This document shows positions 16,850 through 25,943 of a stretch of DNA of 64,000 bases, one piece after another. Positions within the stretch are counted from its first letter, which is position 1; every line of letters starts with the position of its first letter. Both the position numbers and the translations under genes were made by a program. The DNA lies in the NCBI RefSeq assembly GCF_001660485.1, contig NZ_CP013979.1, forward strand, positions 2,666,001 to 2,730,000. Direction: 5' to 3'. The notes under the pieces were generated by a model. It searched no databases. It saw only the letters and a program-made list of their open reading frames with translations, and was not told the DNA's origin. This DNA comes from Agromyces aureus. Lineage in GTDB: Bacteria; Actinomycetota; Actinomycetes; Actinomycetales; Microbacteriaceae.

Positions 16850-17335
16850 CAGCGCGATCCTCGTTTCCGGCGCGCGATCACCGCACTCGCACTCAGCCAG
16901 CCCGGCGCAACCACGCCTGAGAGCAGTAGCAGCGGCAACTCGGTGGCCGTCGCAGTCATCGCGGAGAACAGCCACCGGCTGGACGTCGCAGACAACGGCA
17001 CCGTGGCGTTCACGGAGTTCCTGATTTCGAATGCGAGGTGTGCGGCGCGGTGTACCCGTTTGTCGAAGGGCTCCGCGAGGAGTATGCCGGCGACGTGACG
17101 CGGCGATCGCCGTTGAGACTGCAGCGCAGCAGGGCGAGTTCGGACCGGGTCTCAAAGGCAGACCTATTCCGGTAGTTCGGTGAAGAGATCGGCCTCGATA
17201 TATGGCCGGCTACGACGCGATTGTGGCCGACCCATCCATCGAAGCACGGGTTCAGTACGACGACGATGCGACCGCGCTCGGCGCCCCAGGCGCCCCGACG
17301 ATCTTCATCGACGACGGCCTCGTTCCGCTCACCTC
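16850..17335 (+). pseudogene. Decayed dsbA-like gene
   Basis: Remnants of a DsbA-family thiol oxidoreductase can be read in shifting frames: AENSHRLDVADNGTVAFTEF, then the active-site region CEVCGAVYP after a small deletion, REEYAGDV, and near the end ADPSIEARVQYDDDATALG and APTIFIDDGLVPLT. The order matches the intact gene at 54205-54858, but the middle third is largely deleted and at least two frameshifts are present. The end abuts, and overlaps by a few bases, the convergent CtaG gene. It shows that this cmtR module once had the same third gene as the 53-55 kb module. Confidence 0.8.
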
Positions 17336-18297
17336 TCCGTGCGGTTGTGCGCGTTGAGACGCTGCAAGTAGCGGTTATACGCCTCGAGTTCTGGGTCACC
17401 GGTGCGGTCGATACGGAAGTCCCTGGCTCGAGCGAGGCGAGTATCGTCCCGATACCAGCGGGCAAGAAGGACGAGGGCCAACGCCAGCGTTGGGGCTTCA
17501 CCGTATGACCATGCGAGTGCGCCCGCGATGCTCTGGTCGGCCACGGGGTCGATGGCCCAGGAAGGGGGCGGTGAAGCGAAGTACGGTACCAGTGGCGTGA
17601 TGGCCATCATGACGATCACGCCGAAGAACGCGTGCAACGGCATTTCCGAGAAGAGGTCGACGAGCCGGCCGAGATGGGATTGCCGCTTGGGAAGCGGGTC
17701 CGAGGAGATGAGCGGGACGGTGAACAGGATGCCCGCCGCCAGGAACGACAGCTCAAGCCCGAGATGTCCGAGCCAGGTGTTCAGCAGAACGTTCGCAATG
17801 TTGCTGAGGTAGATGCCGTAGAACGCGAACAGGAACAGCGGAATCATGAAGCCGGGATGGAGCACGAACCGCGAAACTCGTGACTGCAGGCCGGCTATCG
17901 CAATCCGAAGCAGCAGCCGGCCGACGCCATGATGCGGGGTGGCTCGGAGCAGCAGCGTTCCCGGCGAGCCGAGCACGAGAAGCGGCGGGATAGCCATCAT
18001 CAGCGTGAGTTGCTGGAACATGAACACAGAGAACAGTTCGTATCCATATCCTTCCAGCCTGGTTCCCGTGGTCGCTGCGATGAGCAGGCAACCGATGAGA
18101 AACAGCCCGCCTCGCCAAACGGGCCACGGCCGTTTGAGCATCCGTAGCCGGATCCAGCCGCAGATGTACGCGCCAGCAAGGAGGGCCGCGAGCAGCGGAA
18201 GCACCGGGACCGGCTGCAGGTCGACTATCAGGAATTGCTCGAGGCTCGGCGGTTCCTCTGGAATCGACACGGGTCCGCTCACATCACCGCGGATCAT
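17329..18297 (-). CDS. CtaG-type cytochrome c oxidase assembly/copper membrane protein
   Basis: 322 aa with about seven to nine membrane spans. FMFQQLTLMMAIPPLLVLGS, LNTWLGHLGLELSFLAAGIL and SEMPLHAFFGVIVMM match the caa3_CtaG family. In actinobacteria these proteins handle copper at the outer face of the membrane, for oxidase assembly or copper tolerance. The ATG at 18297 overlaps the TGA of the CopD-CtaG fusion (ATGA), so it is translationally coupled. It is the last gene of the copper/thiol operon and converges on the dsbA remnant. Confidence 0.85.
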   Translation of the reverse strand: MIRGDVSGPVSIPEEPPSLEQFLIVDLQPVPVLPLLAALLAGAYICGWIRLRMLKRPWPVWRGGLFLIGCLLIAATTGTRLEGYGYELFSVFMFQQLTLMMAIPPLLVLGSPGTLLLRATPHHGVGRLLLRIAIAGLQSRVSRFVLHPGFMIPLFLFAFYGIYLSNIANVLLNTWLGHLGLELSFLAAGILFTVPLISSDPLPKRQSHLGRLVDLFSEMPLHAFFGVIVMMAITPLVPYFASPPPSWAIDPVADQSIAGALAWSYGEAPTLALALVLLARWYRDDTRLARARDFRIDRTGDPELEAYNRYLQRLNAHNRTER

Positions 18298-20288
18298 CGG
18301 TGTCTGTCTCGAGATGATGTGGCCGGTACGGGGGCGCCGGAATGACCGTCCCAACCCGGAATCGTTCCGGGTCGGTTGTGGAACTGCTCCCGATCGGCGT
18401 GGGTCCACTGGTAGCCCAGGATTGCCGTGAGGATCAGGGCCGGAAGCGTCACGACAGCCCACAAGGTGACGCCTGCGGCTTGTTGCGCTGAGAGTGGGTC
18501 GACTTCCCAGCCTTCGGCAATGATCCCATACCAGCTCGGCAGGAGCAGGTCGTTCCGAGTCAGCAGGGTCAGACCGAAGATGGTCAGGAAGACCAAAGCG
18601 ACGAGCAAAGCCATCAAACGGAGCGGGTAGGGGCTGCCCCGACCATCCTGCCCTGTTTCGAGGATCGATTGGCAGAAGAGGATGCCGACGATTAGGAATT
18701 GCGCGGTCGCCCATTGCTGACCGACGGGATCCTCCAGGACCCACCTGAGAACGGTCGGGGTGTACAACAGGATCATCGAGCAGGCGAACAGGGCGACGGT
18801 CGCGATCGGGTGGGTGGCCACGGCGGCCACGCGGGACTGCACCACGAGGACGGCCCACTCCCGCACGCCGCGGCTGCCGTCACTCCGTGGTCGCGCCGCT
18901 CGGAGGAGCAATGAGGTCGGTGCACTGAGGACGAGAAGCAGAGGCACCGTCAGAATGAGCACACCCTGGCTGACCGTTTGAGCTGTGATCAGATACGGGG
19001 AGTACACGTTCGGGGCGCCGCTCGTGACGTAGTACAGCAACGCCATCCCAACGACCCAGCTCGCGCTGCGCCAGGTTGGCCATGGTTGTCCTCGTCGTCT
19101 GAGCTGGACCACCGCGCGGATGTATGCGGCTGTGCCGAGACCAGCGACGAGGAGCCAGACCGGGTCGAGCGACCAGGCGTCCAACACGCGGAGCGGACTG
19201 AAAGGGAGCGGGAGATCCTGACCTGTGAGGCGCTGAGATGGGGTGTTCGCGATCTGCTCCACAACCGGTGGCGATGTCCGGGAGAGGACCGTGGCAAGCC
19301 CGGATGCGACCCCCATGATCGCAAGCTCGACAATGACGAGTCGCCAGATCCGAGACCGAACTGATGAAGGCCTGGCTGGCTTGGTAAGCAGGCGGGTCCG
19401 GTAGTAGGCGCCCAAGACGCCGAGCGCCAACAGGAGAACGACCTTGGCTGAGAGCAGGCGTCCCCAATCGGTCGTGAGCATCTGCTCCGGAGATTGCAGC
19501 CGCAACGCCGCCCCGACCGTGCCGGCGGTGGTGAGGACGATGAAGCTGACGAGCGCGATGCTGGAGTACCGAGTCAGCGCGTTCGACGCCTGAGGCTCCG
19601 GAACTCGCCGGTGCGTGAGGACGAGGGCGAGGAGCCCGCCGATCCAAGCAGCGCTGGCCGCGACGTGGAGCCACAGCGCGCTGGCCGCAGCGGTGTGGCT
19701 GCCAGCGCCCGCCGCATGTCCCTGCAACGACACTGGCACCATGGCTGCGAACGCGGCGATCATGACGAACGCCACGGCAGTTTGGTTGCGAACAGCGAAG
19801 CACAACAACGTCAGCGCAGAAGCGGTCAGAACCGTGGCCAGCCAGGCTCGGCCGAGTTCGATCTGCGTCAGAAATTGACCCAGACTCGGTCCGAAGAGTT
19901 CAGGGGGCACCGTCCCAGCGACGCTGAGGAAGGTCAGCACGGTAGCTGCCGCGGCGCTCACCGTCCAAACGAGGGCGCCGCAAGCGCTGACGTCGAGCGC
20001 GTACCCGTATCCGGGTGATGCTCTCGGGAGGATCAGGGTCGCCAGCAGCAGCCCGCCGATCGTTGTCGCGGTCGCGAGGTTGGTGAGCCCCTTCATGACG
20101 GGCAACCCGTACTCGATGATGGGCGTGACTTCGAAGACCGGGGCGGGTCCAGTGGTCGTCGCGAGCACCCCGATCACGCATGCGGCGACCATTGCCGCTA
20201 TGCCGAGCGAGGGGACAATGAACAGCGCCCTGCTCGATGGAGCTGGTATTCGTGTGCGAGGGCTAGATCGGGAGGACGACACCGCCAA
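18294..20288 (-). CDS. CopD-CtaG fusion copper membrane protein
   Basis: 664 aa, about 14-16 membrane spans. The N-terminal half (to about 350) is CopD-like (LWLHVAASAAWIGGLLALVL, LLSAKVVLLLALGVLGAYYR); the C-terminal half is CtaG-like (TAQTVSQGVLILTVPLLLVL, QWATAQFLIVGILFCQS). Such fusions are standard in actinobacteria and are taken to import or relay copper across the membrane, partnering periplasmic CopC and PCuAC proteins, both encoded on this element near 29 kb. The start lies 26 bp inside the upstream ccdA gene. Confidence 0.88.
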   Translation of the reverse strand: MAVSSSRSSPRTRIPAPSSRALFIVPSLGIAAMVAACVIGVLATTTGPAPVFEVTPIIEYGLPVMKGLTNLATATTIGGLLLATLILPRASPGYGYALDVSACGALVWTVSAAAATVLTFLSVAGTVPPELFGPSLGQFLTQIELGRAWLATVLTASALTLLCFAVRNQTAVAFVMIAAFAAMVPVSLQGHAAGAGSHTAAASALWLHVAASAAWIGGLLALVLTHRRVPEPQASNALTRYSSIALVSFIVLTTAGTVGAALRLQSPEQMLTTDWGRLLSAKVVLLLALGVLGAYYRTRLLTKPARPSSVRSRIWRLVIVELAIMGVASGLATVLSRTSPPVVEQIANTPSQRLTGQDLPLPFSPLRVLDAWSLDPVWLLVAGLGTAAYIRAVVQLRRRGQPWPTWRSASWVVGMALLYYVTSGAPNVYSPYLITAQTVSQGVLILTVPLLLVLSAPTSLLLRAARPRSDGSRGVREWAVLVVQSRVAAVATHPIATVALFACSMILLYTPTVLRWVLEDPVGQQWATAQFLIVGILFCQSILETGQDGRGSPYPLRLMALLVALVFLTIFGLTLLTRNDLLLPSWYGIIAEGWEVDPLSAQQAAGVTLWAVVTLPALILTAILGYQWTHADREQFHNRPGTIPGWDGHSGAPVPATSSRDRHR

Positions 20289-21003
20289 TCACCGCCTGCA
20301 ACTGGTACAGCCAGGTACTCCACACTCCGGTGAGCATGAGCACGCCGATCAGGATCAGCAACAAGCCGCCGGCGAGGTTCACGCTGCGGAGGTGGGCGCG
20401 GATCACCATGACCGCGGTCGATGCCCACGAAAATCCGAGGGCGAGGAAGAGGAACGGCAGGCCGAGGCCAAGGCAATAGACCAGACCGAGGAGTGCGCCG
20501 CGCAACGCGGACCCGCCGTCAAGACTCAAGGCAGCAATTGCAGTGAGCGTCGGACCCATGCATGGCGTCCAGCCCAGCCCGAACACCACGCCGAGGATCG
20601 GAGCGCCAACGATCCCCCGGGACTGTGCCTGCTGCGGCTTGATGATGCGTTGGAAGAATCGGATCCGGCCGGTGAAGACCAGCCCCATCAGGATGATGAT
20701 GATGCCGAGGGCCCGGGTGATCAGGTCCTGCCAGGCGATCAGTACTGAACCGAGGACGCCGAAAATGGCTCCGTACGCAACGAAGACCATTCCGAACCCG
20801 GCGATGAACAACACCGTGCCTGCCACCAAACGCTTGGAACCCTGAGCGGGGTGTGCGATTCCCCCGATGAACCCGAGGTAGCCGGGGACAAGCGGGAGCA
20901 CGCACGGCGACGCGAACGAGATCAGACCTGCCGCTAGGGCGATCGGGATCGCCAGTATCAGTTCACCCGTCAGTACAACGGTGAACACGCTGTCGGGGAT
21001 CAT
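20263..21003 (-). CDS. ccdA: CcdA/DsbD-type thiol electron transporter
   Basis: 246 aa, six membrane spans. The two cysteine motifs SFASPCVLPLVPGYLGF and LGWTPCMGPTL are the redox-active pair of CcdA, which passes electrons from cytoplasmic thioredoxin to extracytoplasmic thiol proteins. The neighbouring TlpA-like lipoprotein (ATGA overlap upstream) is the natural recipient. Together they would keep copper sites or cytochrome cysteines reduced outside the membrane. Confidence 0.9.
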   Translation of the reverse strand: MIPDSVFTVVLTGELILAIPIALAAGLISFASPCVLPLVPGYLGFIGGIAHPAQGSKRLVAGTVLFIAGFGMVFVAYGAIFGVLGSVLIAWQDLITRALGIIIILMGLVFTGRIRFFQRIIKPQQAQSRGIVGAPILGVVFGLGWTPCMGPTLTAIAALSLDGGSALRGALLGLVYCLGLGLPFLFLALGFSWASTAVMVIRAHLRSVNLAGGLLLILIGVLMLTGVWSTWLYQLQAVIGGVVLPI

Positions 21004-21596
21004 GGTGTCTCCGAGAGCACAGTGTTGATGAGCGCCTCGAGGATTGATGGGCTTGTCACCCTGCCGAGCACGCGGGCTGCCACCCGGTGCTCGGCATCCA
21101 GGACCAATGTGGTGGGCACGGCGTTGGGTGCGATGACTCCGCTAAATGCGAGCAGCGCCGCACCACCGTCAGCATCGATGATCGATGGGTATGTCACCCC
21201 GTAGGTTTCGGCGAAGGCACGAGCTGTCGCGACCTGGTCACGAATGTTCACGCCGATGAACTGGACCCCGTCCGGTTCGAACTGCTCGGACAGTGTTTGA
21301 AGGTCTGGAGCCTCTTTCCGGCACGGGGCGCAGCCCGCATACCAGAAGTTCACCACGAGAGGTTGTCCGTCGAAGTCCGTAGAACTGAGCTGGGCGCCGG
21401 CATCCGAGATGCCATCGAACTCCACCGTCTGGCCGCGCTCAGCCATGGGAACCTCGGTGATCGTGCCGTTGCCCGCGATGAAGTTCTTCCCGCTTCCTTC
21501 CCGGTACTGCGTGGCCACATCATTGGACGAACACCCGCTGAGCAGGAGCACGCCGAGGAACGTGGCGGCGAGCCGGGATCGAATCCGGCCGGTCAT
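21000..21596 (-). CDS. TlpA/ResA-like thioredoxin-fold lipoprotein
   Basis: 198 aa. The N-terminus is a lipoprotein signal (LLSGC lipobox). The thioredoxin-like fold has the redox pair in YAGCAPCRKEAPDL (about residues 88-93) and the cis-Pro region AVPTTLVLD. Such proteins reduce extracytoplasmic disulfides, for instance for cytochrome c or copper-centre maturation, using electrons from CcdA. ATGA overlaps link it to the DsbA-like gene upstream and ccdA downstream. Confidence 0.88.
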   Translation of the reverse strand: MTGRIRSRLAATFLGVLLLSGCSSNDVATQYREGSGKNFIAGNGTITEVPMAERGQTVEFDGISDAGAQLSSTDFDGQPLVVNFWYAGCAPCRKEAPDLQTLSEQFEPDGVQFIGVNIRDQVATARAFAETYGVTYPSIIDADGGAALLAFSGVIAPNAVPTTLVLDAEHRVAARVLGRVTSPSILEALINTVLSETP

Positions 21597-22318
21597 CTTC
21601 CGAGGGCGGCGTCGATCGCCGAGGTGAGGTCGTCCGCCGATCGCAGCTCGAGCAGTTCGCCGTTCAAAAAGAGGGTCGGGGTGCCGCTGACGCCCAGTGC
21701 GGTGCCGTCGGTCTGGTCGGAAAGCACCCGCTCCTCGGTTGTCGGGTCGGCGACGTCGGCGTCGTACTGGTCGAGGTCCAGGCCGAGCTCGTCGGCGTAC
21801 TGACGGAAGACGTCGGCCTTCGAGTCTTGTTGTTCAGCCCACTGAGTCTGGGTCTCGAAGAGCTTCATGTACATCTCCTCGAACTTGTCTTGACGCCCCG
21901 CCGCTTCCGCCGCGATCGCCGCGTTGAGGGCGTTCTGGTGGCTCGGGATCGGGAAGTACCGGGCCACGAACGTAACCTCGCCGGCATACTTCTGCCGGAG
22001 TGACTCGATGAAGGGGAACGCTGCCCCGCAGGCCTCACACTCGAAGTCGAGGAACTCGACGAGGGTGACATCGGTCGCGCCGGGCTCGCCGAGAATGTGG
22101 CTGTCCTCGCGAATCACCTCATTTGGTGCGGTGGTGCTGTTCGCGTTGGGATCGGACGACGTGGGGCGGGTGACGAGGAAGATGATCACTACGACCAGGA
22201 GGAACGCGAACACGGCGCCGACATTGATCCAGAGGACCCTCCTGGTTCTGGCCTTTTCGACGGTGCCGGTGGGAGTCGCCGGGCGGGTGGCCTTGCTGGG
22301 GTTGCGCGGTGCGGTCAT
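21593..22318 (-). CDS. Membrane-anchored DsbA-like thiol oxidoreductase
   Basis: 241 aa. One N-terminal membrane anchor (about 28-50) is followed by a DsbA_4-type thioredoxin fold with active site FECEACGAAFPF, the helical insert and the cis-Pro region SGTPTLFLNGE. It should act outside the membrane on disulfide formation or exchange. It is clearly paralogous to the dsbA at 54205 and the remnant at 16850, so the element holds three relatives. It precedes the TlpA-like gene (ATGA). Confidence 0.87.
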   Translation of the reverse strand: MTAPRNPSKATRPATPTGTVEKARTRRVLWINVGAVFAFLLVVVIIFLVTRPTSSDPNANSTTAPNEVIREDSHILGEPGATDVTLVEFLDFECEACGAAFPFIESLRQKYAGEVTFVARYFPIPSHQNALNAAIAAEAAGRQDKFEEMYMKLFETQTQWAEQQDSKADVFRQYADELGLDLDQYDADVADPTTEERVLSDQTDGTALGVSGTPTLFLNGELLELRSADDLTSAIDAALGR

Positions 22319-22331
22319 GATGTCTCCAATT

Positions 22332-23156
22332 TCAGCCGACCATCTCGGTCAGCCAGGCGTACGGGTCGATGGGGTCGGTCCCGTCCTCCCAAATCTCAAG
22401 GTGCAGGTGAGGTCCGGTGCTCTGACCGGTATTGCCGACTTCGCCGATCTTCTGACCGACCGCGATGATGTCCCCTTCGGTCACCTCGAGCGACCCGAAT
22501 TGCATGTGCGCATACAAGCTGACGTATTTTCGGCCGGCCACGACATGCTCCACTTGAACTGAGACACCGAATCCCGAGTCGGATTCCTCCGCGGCGATGA
22601 CGGTTCCCGCGGCGATGGCATCGATCGGTGTGCCTTCGCCCGGGGTCATGTCCAAGCCTTGATGGAAGGTGGAGCACCCGCCGCACGGCGCTTCTCGTGG
22701 CCCGTACCTGTCGGTCAGTGGTACGCCGACGGGGAATGGCCACTGAATGGGAGAGTTCCCATCGTTGATGAACGTTGCCGCGGTCCTCATGTTCGCCGCA
22801 GCGCGCAGTTCCTCCCCGGAAACCGCCGTGTAGGTCTCATTGGAGAGCGCCTGCAGGGTCGCATCGGGCGGTACCGAAATCGATTGCGTATCTCCGCGCC
22901 CCGACGCTGCGGCGACGTAGGCGTCCGCGGAGAGCGGGCCGACTACCGCAATCGGCATGGCGGAGGTCGCGAGAAGCAGGGCTGCGGTTATTCGCGCCAG
23001 GATCGCTGGTCGGGCATGGCGCGTGGGGCGTGGCGGGGTGTTGGAGGGCTGGGTGGAAGGCTCGACCGGGACCGCGGTCGTCGGTGGTCGCCGCTCGGGC
23101 TTTCCCATGGCCTGTCGTCGGGTTAGCTGGTTCGACTGAGGTGGTATTTGGTTCAT
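22332..23156 (-). CDS. Secreted M23-family peptidase
   Basis: 274 aa from an ATG at 23156; an internal ATG at MGKPERRP is possible. A Pro-rich N-terminus leads into a hydrophobic signal segment. The C-terminal 120 residues form the lysostaphin-type zinc peptidase: TFHQGLDMTPGEGTPI (first His and Asp) and TGPHLHLEIW (HxH). These enzymes cut peptidoglycan peptide bridges. Encoded just ahead of thiol oxidoreductases, it may remodel the wall during conjugative transfer or help insert envelope proteins; the role is inference. Confidence 0.82.
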   Translation of the reverse strand: MNQIPPQSNQLTRRQAMGKPERRPPTTAVPVEPSTQPSNTPPRPTRHARPAILARITAALLLATSAMPIAVVGPLSADAYVAAASGRGDTQSISVPPDATLQALSNETYTAVSGEELRAAANMRTAATFINDGNSPIQWPFPVGVPLTDRYGPREAPCGGCSTFHQGLDMTPGEGTPIDAIAAGTVIAAEESDSGFGVSVQVEHVVAGRKYVSLYAHMQFGSLEVTEGDIIAVGQKIGEVGNTGQSTGPHLHLEIWEDGTDPIDPYAWLTEMVG

Positions 23157-23271
23157 CGGGTCTCTCTGCAACAAGCCGTGTCGGCCTGGCGGGCATGGAG
23201 GCACAAGGAGTCCTGCGGCGGCGACGCGGCGCTCGGTGGGCGCCGCGAAACCGTGAGAACTCGGCGTGCTT

Positions 23272-23697
23272 CTAGACCCGGCTGATGCAGAGAGCCGTCA
23301 GGGTCGGTGCTGGCGTCCACGCGGGCGTAGACAACACCCTGCTGAGAGGCGTGGCGATGAGAGCGGCAGCCGCCGCGATGCTCGGTGGGCGTCGCAGCCG
23401 GAGGAGCACCATGAGCAAGGCGGTGACGCATCCCAGCCCGATGGAAATGCACAGTGCGAGGGAATCACCGATCGGGACCGCGTCCCGCTCGGTGGGCGTC
23501 GCCGTTGGGAGATCATCGGCGGAGTCCGCCTGGAGCGCGACCTCGATGCTGGCCGTGTTGAGCGTCCCGGTGGCCGCGTGACTGGACTCGTACGAGTGTG
23601 CGAGGAGCATTGCGAGGGCAGTGCCGATGATCAGGAGGACGGCAATCAGCGCGAGATGGAGACGCTGCGGTGGCAGTGGCGTCTCAATGCGACTCAT
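23272..23697 (-). CDS. Small two-span membrane protein (DUF6153-like)
   Basis: 141 aa, with a hydrophobic segment at about 15-35, a Thr/Ala/Asp-rich extracytoplasmic loop, a second span at about 80-100, and a tail ending LTALCISRV. Layout and ending resemble the protein encoded at 49158-49622 (ALSISRT ending), which also sits by copper genes. I recognise the pattern as DUF6153-like with moderate certainty; function unknown. Confidence 0.6.
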   Translation of the reverse strand: MSRIETPLPPQRLHLALIAVLLIIGTALAMLLAHSYESSHAATGTLNTASIEVALQADSADDLPTATPTERDAVPIGDSLALCISIGLGCVTALLMVLLRLRRPPSIAAAAALIATPLSRVLSTPAWTPAPTLTALCISRV

Positions 23698-23755
23698 GGG
23701 GTAGTACCTCGAGGACAGGGCTGATCAGGACAGCACGAAGATAGCAGACTGACCA

Positions 23756-25336
23756 CTAAGCCTTCTGATCCGGCCATCCTCGATGATGAGCACGGGGCGC
23801 TGATGGGGCGGTCCGGGCGGCCAAGGCCACCATGAGCCCAGCGAGCCCCAGCCCGGAGACGAACCATTCGATCTGCCTCCCCGCGATGACGGCAGGGGTG
23901 ACCGTGTCTGAGAGCGGGACCTCCGTGACGATGGCGCCGGGAACCCATGTGGGCAGTTCGGACTTCAAGGAACCGTCCGGTGCGATGATGGCACTCGTTC
24001 CGACGGTGGAGATGTTGATGACGCTCCGGGCGGTCTCCAGCGCCCGCATGCGAGCTATCGCAAGCTGCTGAACGCTCTCATCAGTCCGGCCGAAGTCAGC
24101 GTTATTTGTTTGGGCGAGGATCACTTGAGCGCCCGCCTGGATCATTTCTGTGATGAGGCGGTCGTCAGCGATGTCGAAGCAGATCGATACCCCGGCCGCT
24201 ACACCGCCGATATCGAAGACGTTCTCGCGTGTCCCGATCGAGTAGTCCCGAGTGACGAGGTCGATGAGTTCAGGCGCGAATGGTCGCCAGAACGCACGGT
24301 CAGGCATGTACTCGGCAAAGGGAACGGGGTGAGCTTTGTCGTACCAATCGGTGATGCCTTTGCCGGGCTCCCAGAGCAGGGATGTGTTGAAGAACTCGTC
24401 GCCACGCGCGGTGATCGTACCGACGACCAGCGGTGCGTTGAGATCTTGGGAAAGCTGTTCGAGAAGCCGTGCTGATTGTGGTGAACGCAGCGGGTCGAGA
24501 TCGGAGCTGTTCTCGGGCCAGACGACGACATCGACTGCGTCAGGCTCCAGGAGAGGCGTCGCCGCGCGATGGGCACGCAACAGCTCGCCCGGTCGATTCT
24601 CGGCGAAAAGACCGGCATCAGCACCGCCTTGGACCGCCGCAACCCGGAGCGTGGCGTTCGCTGTCGTAGGCCATCCGGGGATTGCGAGGAGGACTACGAC
24701 GGCAGCAGCGATGACGAACGACGCCGTTCGGAACGGAACTTGCGGGTAGCGAAGCAGCTGCACGGACAGTGCGGCCAACCACGCCACAACGAAACTCACG
24801 CCGGCGGCGCCGATCCACGGGAGGAGGTCATCCAAGCCCCCGCTGGCTTGCGAGATCGACAAGCGACCCCACGCGAACCCCCCATACGGCCACACCGCGG
24901 CAACCCCCTCGCGTGCAGTCCAAACCCCAGCAACCGCCACCGGAATCAGCCCGAACCTACCTACGAGGGTTGGCCAAATCACGCTGCCGCGGGTGAGGAG
25001 AACGGCAATGAGCCCTGCGCTCAAGGCAAACAGCGCCGTCTCAAGCCCAGCCAAGGCGATCCACGGCAGGGGGCCGAGGTACAACGTGAGCCACTCCACA
25101 TGGAGGAGCCAGAACGCACCCCCACCGGCGATTCCGATGAGGACGCCTCCGCCGAAACCGCGGCCAAGCAAACTTGCGAACAGTGCGCCCACGGCGACGG
25201 GCGCCATCCACCACCATCCGCGATCTGGGAACGCAGTATCGAGGAGAGCGCCGGCGGCCACCGCCACTGGGAGCGCAACCCAGAGCGGCATTCGGCTGGA
25301 ACCCACGCTTCCCGGATGATTCACGGTCCGCAGCAT
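23756..25336 (-). CDS. lnt: Apolipoprotein N-acyltransferase
   Basis: 526 aa. Six or so N-terminal membrane spans are followed by a nitrilase-fold domain and a final C-terminal span. The catalytic triad is visible: Glu in WPENSSDLDPL, Lys in WYDKAHPVPFAEYMP, Cys in GVSICFDIA. The enzyme transfers an acyl chain to the N-terminal cysteine of lipoproteins. Its presence on a mobile element next to a lipoprotein thiol-disulfide protein is unusual; it may mature the element's own lipoproteins (TlpA-like, PCuAC, DUF305). Confidence 0.9.
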   Translation of the reverse strand: MLRTVNHPGSVGSSRMPLWVALPVAVAAGALLDTAFPDRGWWWMAPVAVGALFASLLGRGFGGGVLIGIAGGGAFWLLHVEWLTLYLGPLPWIALAGLETALFALSAGLIAVLLTRGSVIWPTLVGRFGLIPVAVAGVWTAREGVAAVWPYGGFAWGRLSISQASGGLDDLLPWIGAAGVSFVVAWLAALSVQLLRYPQVPFRTASFVIAAAVVVLLAIPGWPTTANATLRVAAVQGGADAGLFAENRPGELLRAHRAATPLLEPDAVDVVVWPENSSDLDPLRSPQSARLLEQLSQDLNAPLVVGTITARGDEFFNTSLLWEPGKGITDWYDKAHPVPFAEYMPDRAFWRPFAPELIDLVTRDYSIGTRENVFDIGGVAAGVSICFDIADDRLITEMIQAGAQVILAQTNNADFGRTDESVQQLAIARMRALETARSVINISTVGTSAIIAPDGSLKSELPTWVPGAIVTEVPLSDTVTPAVIAGRQIEWFVSGLGLAGLMVALAARTAPSAPRAHHRGWPDQKA

Positions 25337-25512
25337 AGGCGGCCGAAGCTGTCAGCACGCCGCACATGACAATGCCGCGGAGGAGATCAGGTGGACTCGC
25401 TGTTCCGTCACCAAACTGTCGCGGCGAGGACCAAGGGCTGGCGCGCAGCGACTGGGCAACACGACCTTGACGCCGCGCTCAGTTGCATCCGATTGACGTG
25501 AGTCTGCTGATT

Positions 25513-25545
25513 AGCAAGTTTGCTGACGCCTAATAACGCTAATAT
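25513..25545 (+). promoter_or_regulatory. ArsR-type operator/leaderless promoter before the zinc regulator
   Basis: AGCAA-GT-TTGCT (25513-25524) is an inverted repeat. TAATAT at 25540-25545 is a -10 six bases before the ATG at 25552, so the mRNA is probably leaderless. The AT-rich block contrasts with its surroundings. Confidence 0.55.
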
Positions 25546-25551
25546 CGCCGT

Positions 25552-25941
25552 ATGACGATGAATCGTGAGGTCGCGCGCTCCGGGCTTGCACCGGCCACTC
25601 TTCTGTTTCGTGCCCTCGGCGATCCCAATCGGCTACTCATCCTGCAGCACCTGCTCTCCGGTGAGCACACCGTGCGAGAGTTGACGGAGCATCTCCGTCT
25701 CGCTCAGAGCACCGTCAGCGCTCACCTGGCTTGCCTGCACGACTGCGGGCTGGTCTCCTCTCAGCCTCGTGGGCGCTCGACGATCTGGTCACTCACGGCT
25801 GAGAGCGATCTGTTGGCGCTCCTTGCTGCGGCAGAGCGGCTCCTCGAGGCCACCGGGTACGCCGTGGTGCTGTGCCCAACCTGCGGGGCCAACGCGCACG
25901 ACGTGCGCGGTGAGCTGTCCCTCGTCAGCGCGGAAGGCTAG
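25552..25941 (+). CDS. ArsR/SmtB-family metal-sensing repressor
   Basis: 129 aa. Winged-helix core: LFRALGDPNRLLILQHLLSG, then TVRELTEHLRLAQSTVSAHLACLHDCGLV, and a C-terminal VVLCPTCGANAH. The CLHDC helix cysteines and the CPTC tail are plausible ligands, as in CadC/CmtR-type sensors. It precedes a CDF exporter by 2 bp, so it should repress that operon and respond to Zn or Cd. It differs clearly from the two CmtR proteins in the window. Confidence 0.87.
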   Translation: MTMNREVARSGLAPATLLFRALGDPNRLLILQHLLSGEHTVRELTEHLRLAQSTVSAHLACLHDCGLVSSQPRGRSTIWSLTAESDLLALLAAAERLLEATGYAVVLCPTCGANAHDVRGELSLVSAEG

Positions 25942-25943
25942 CC

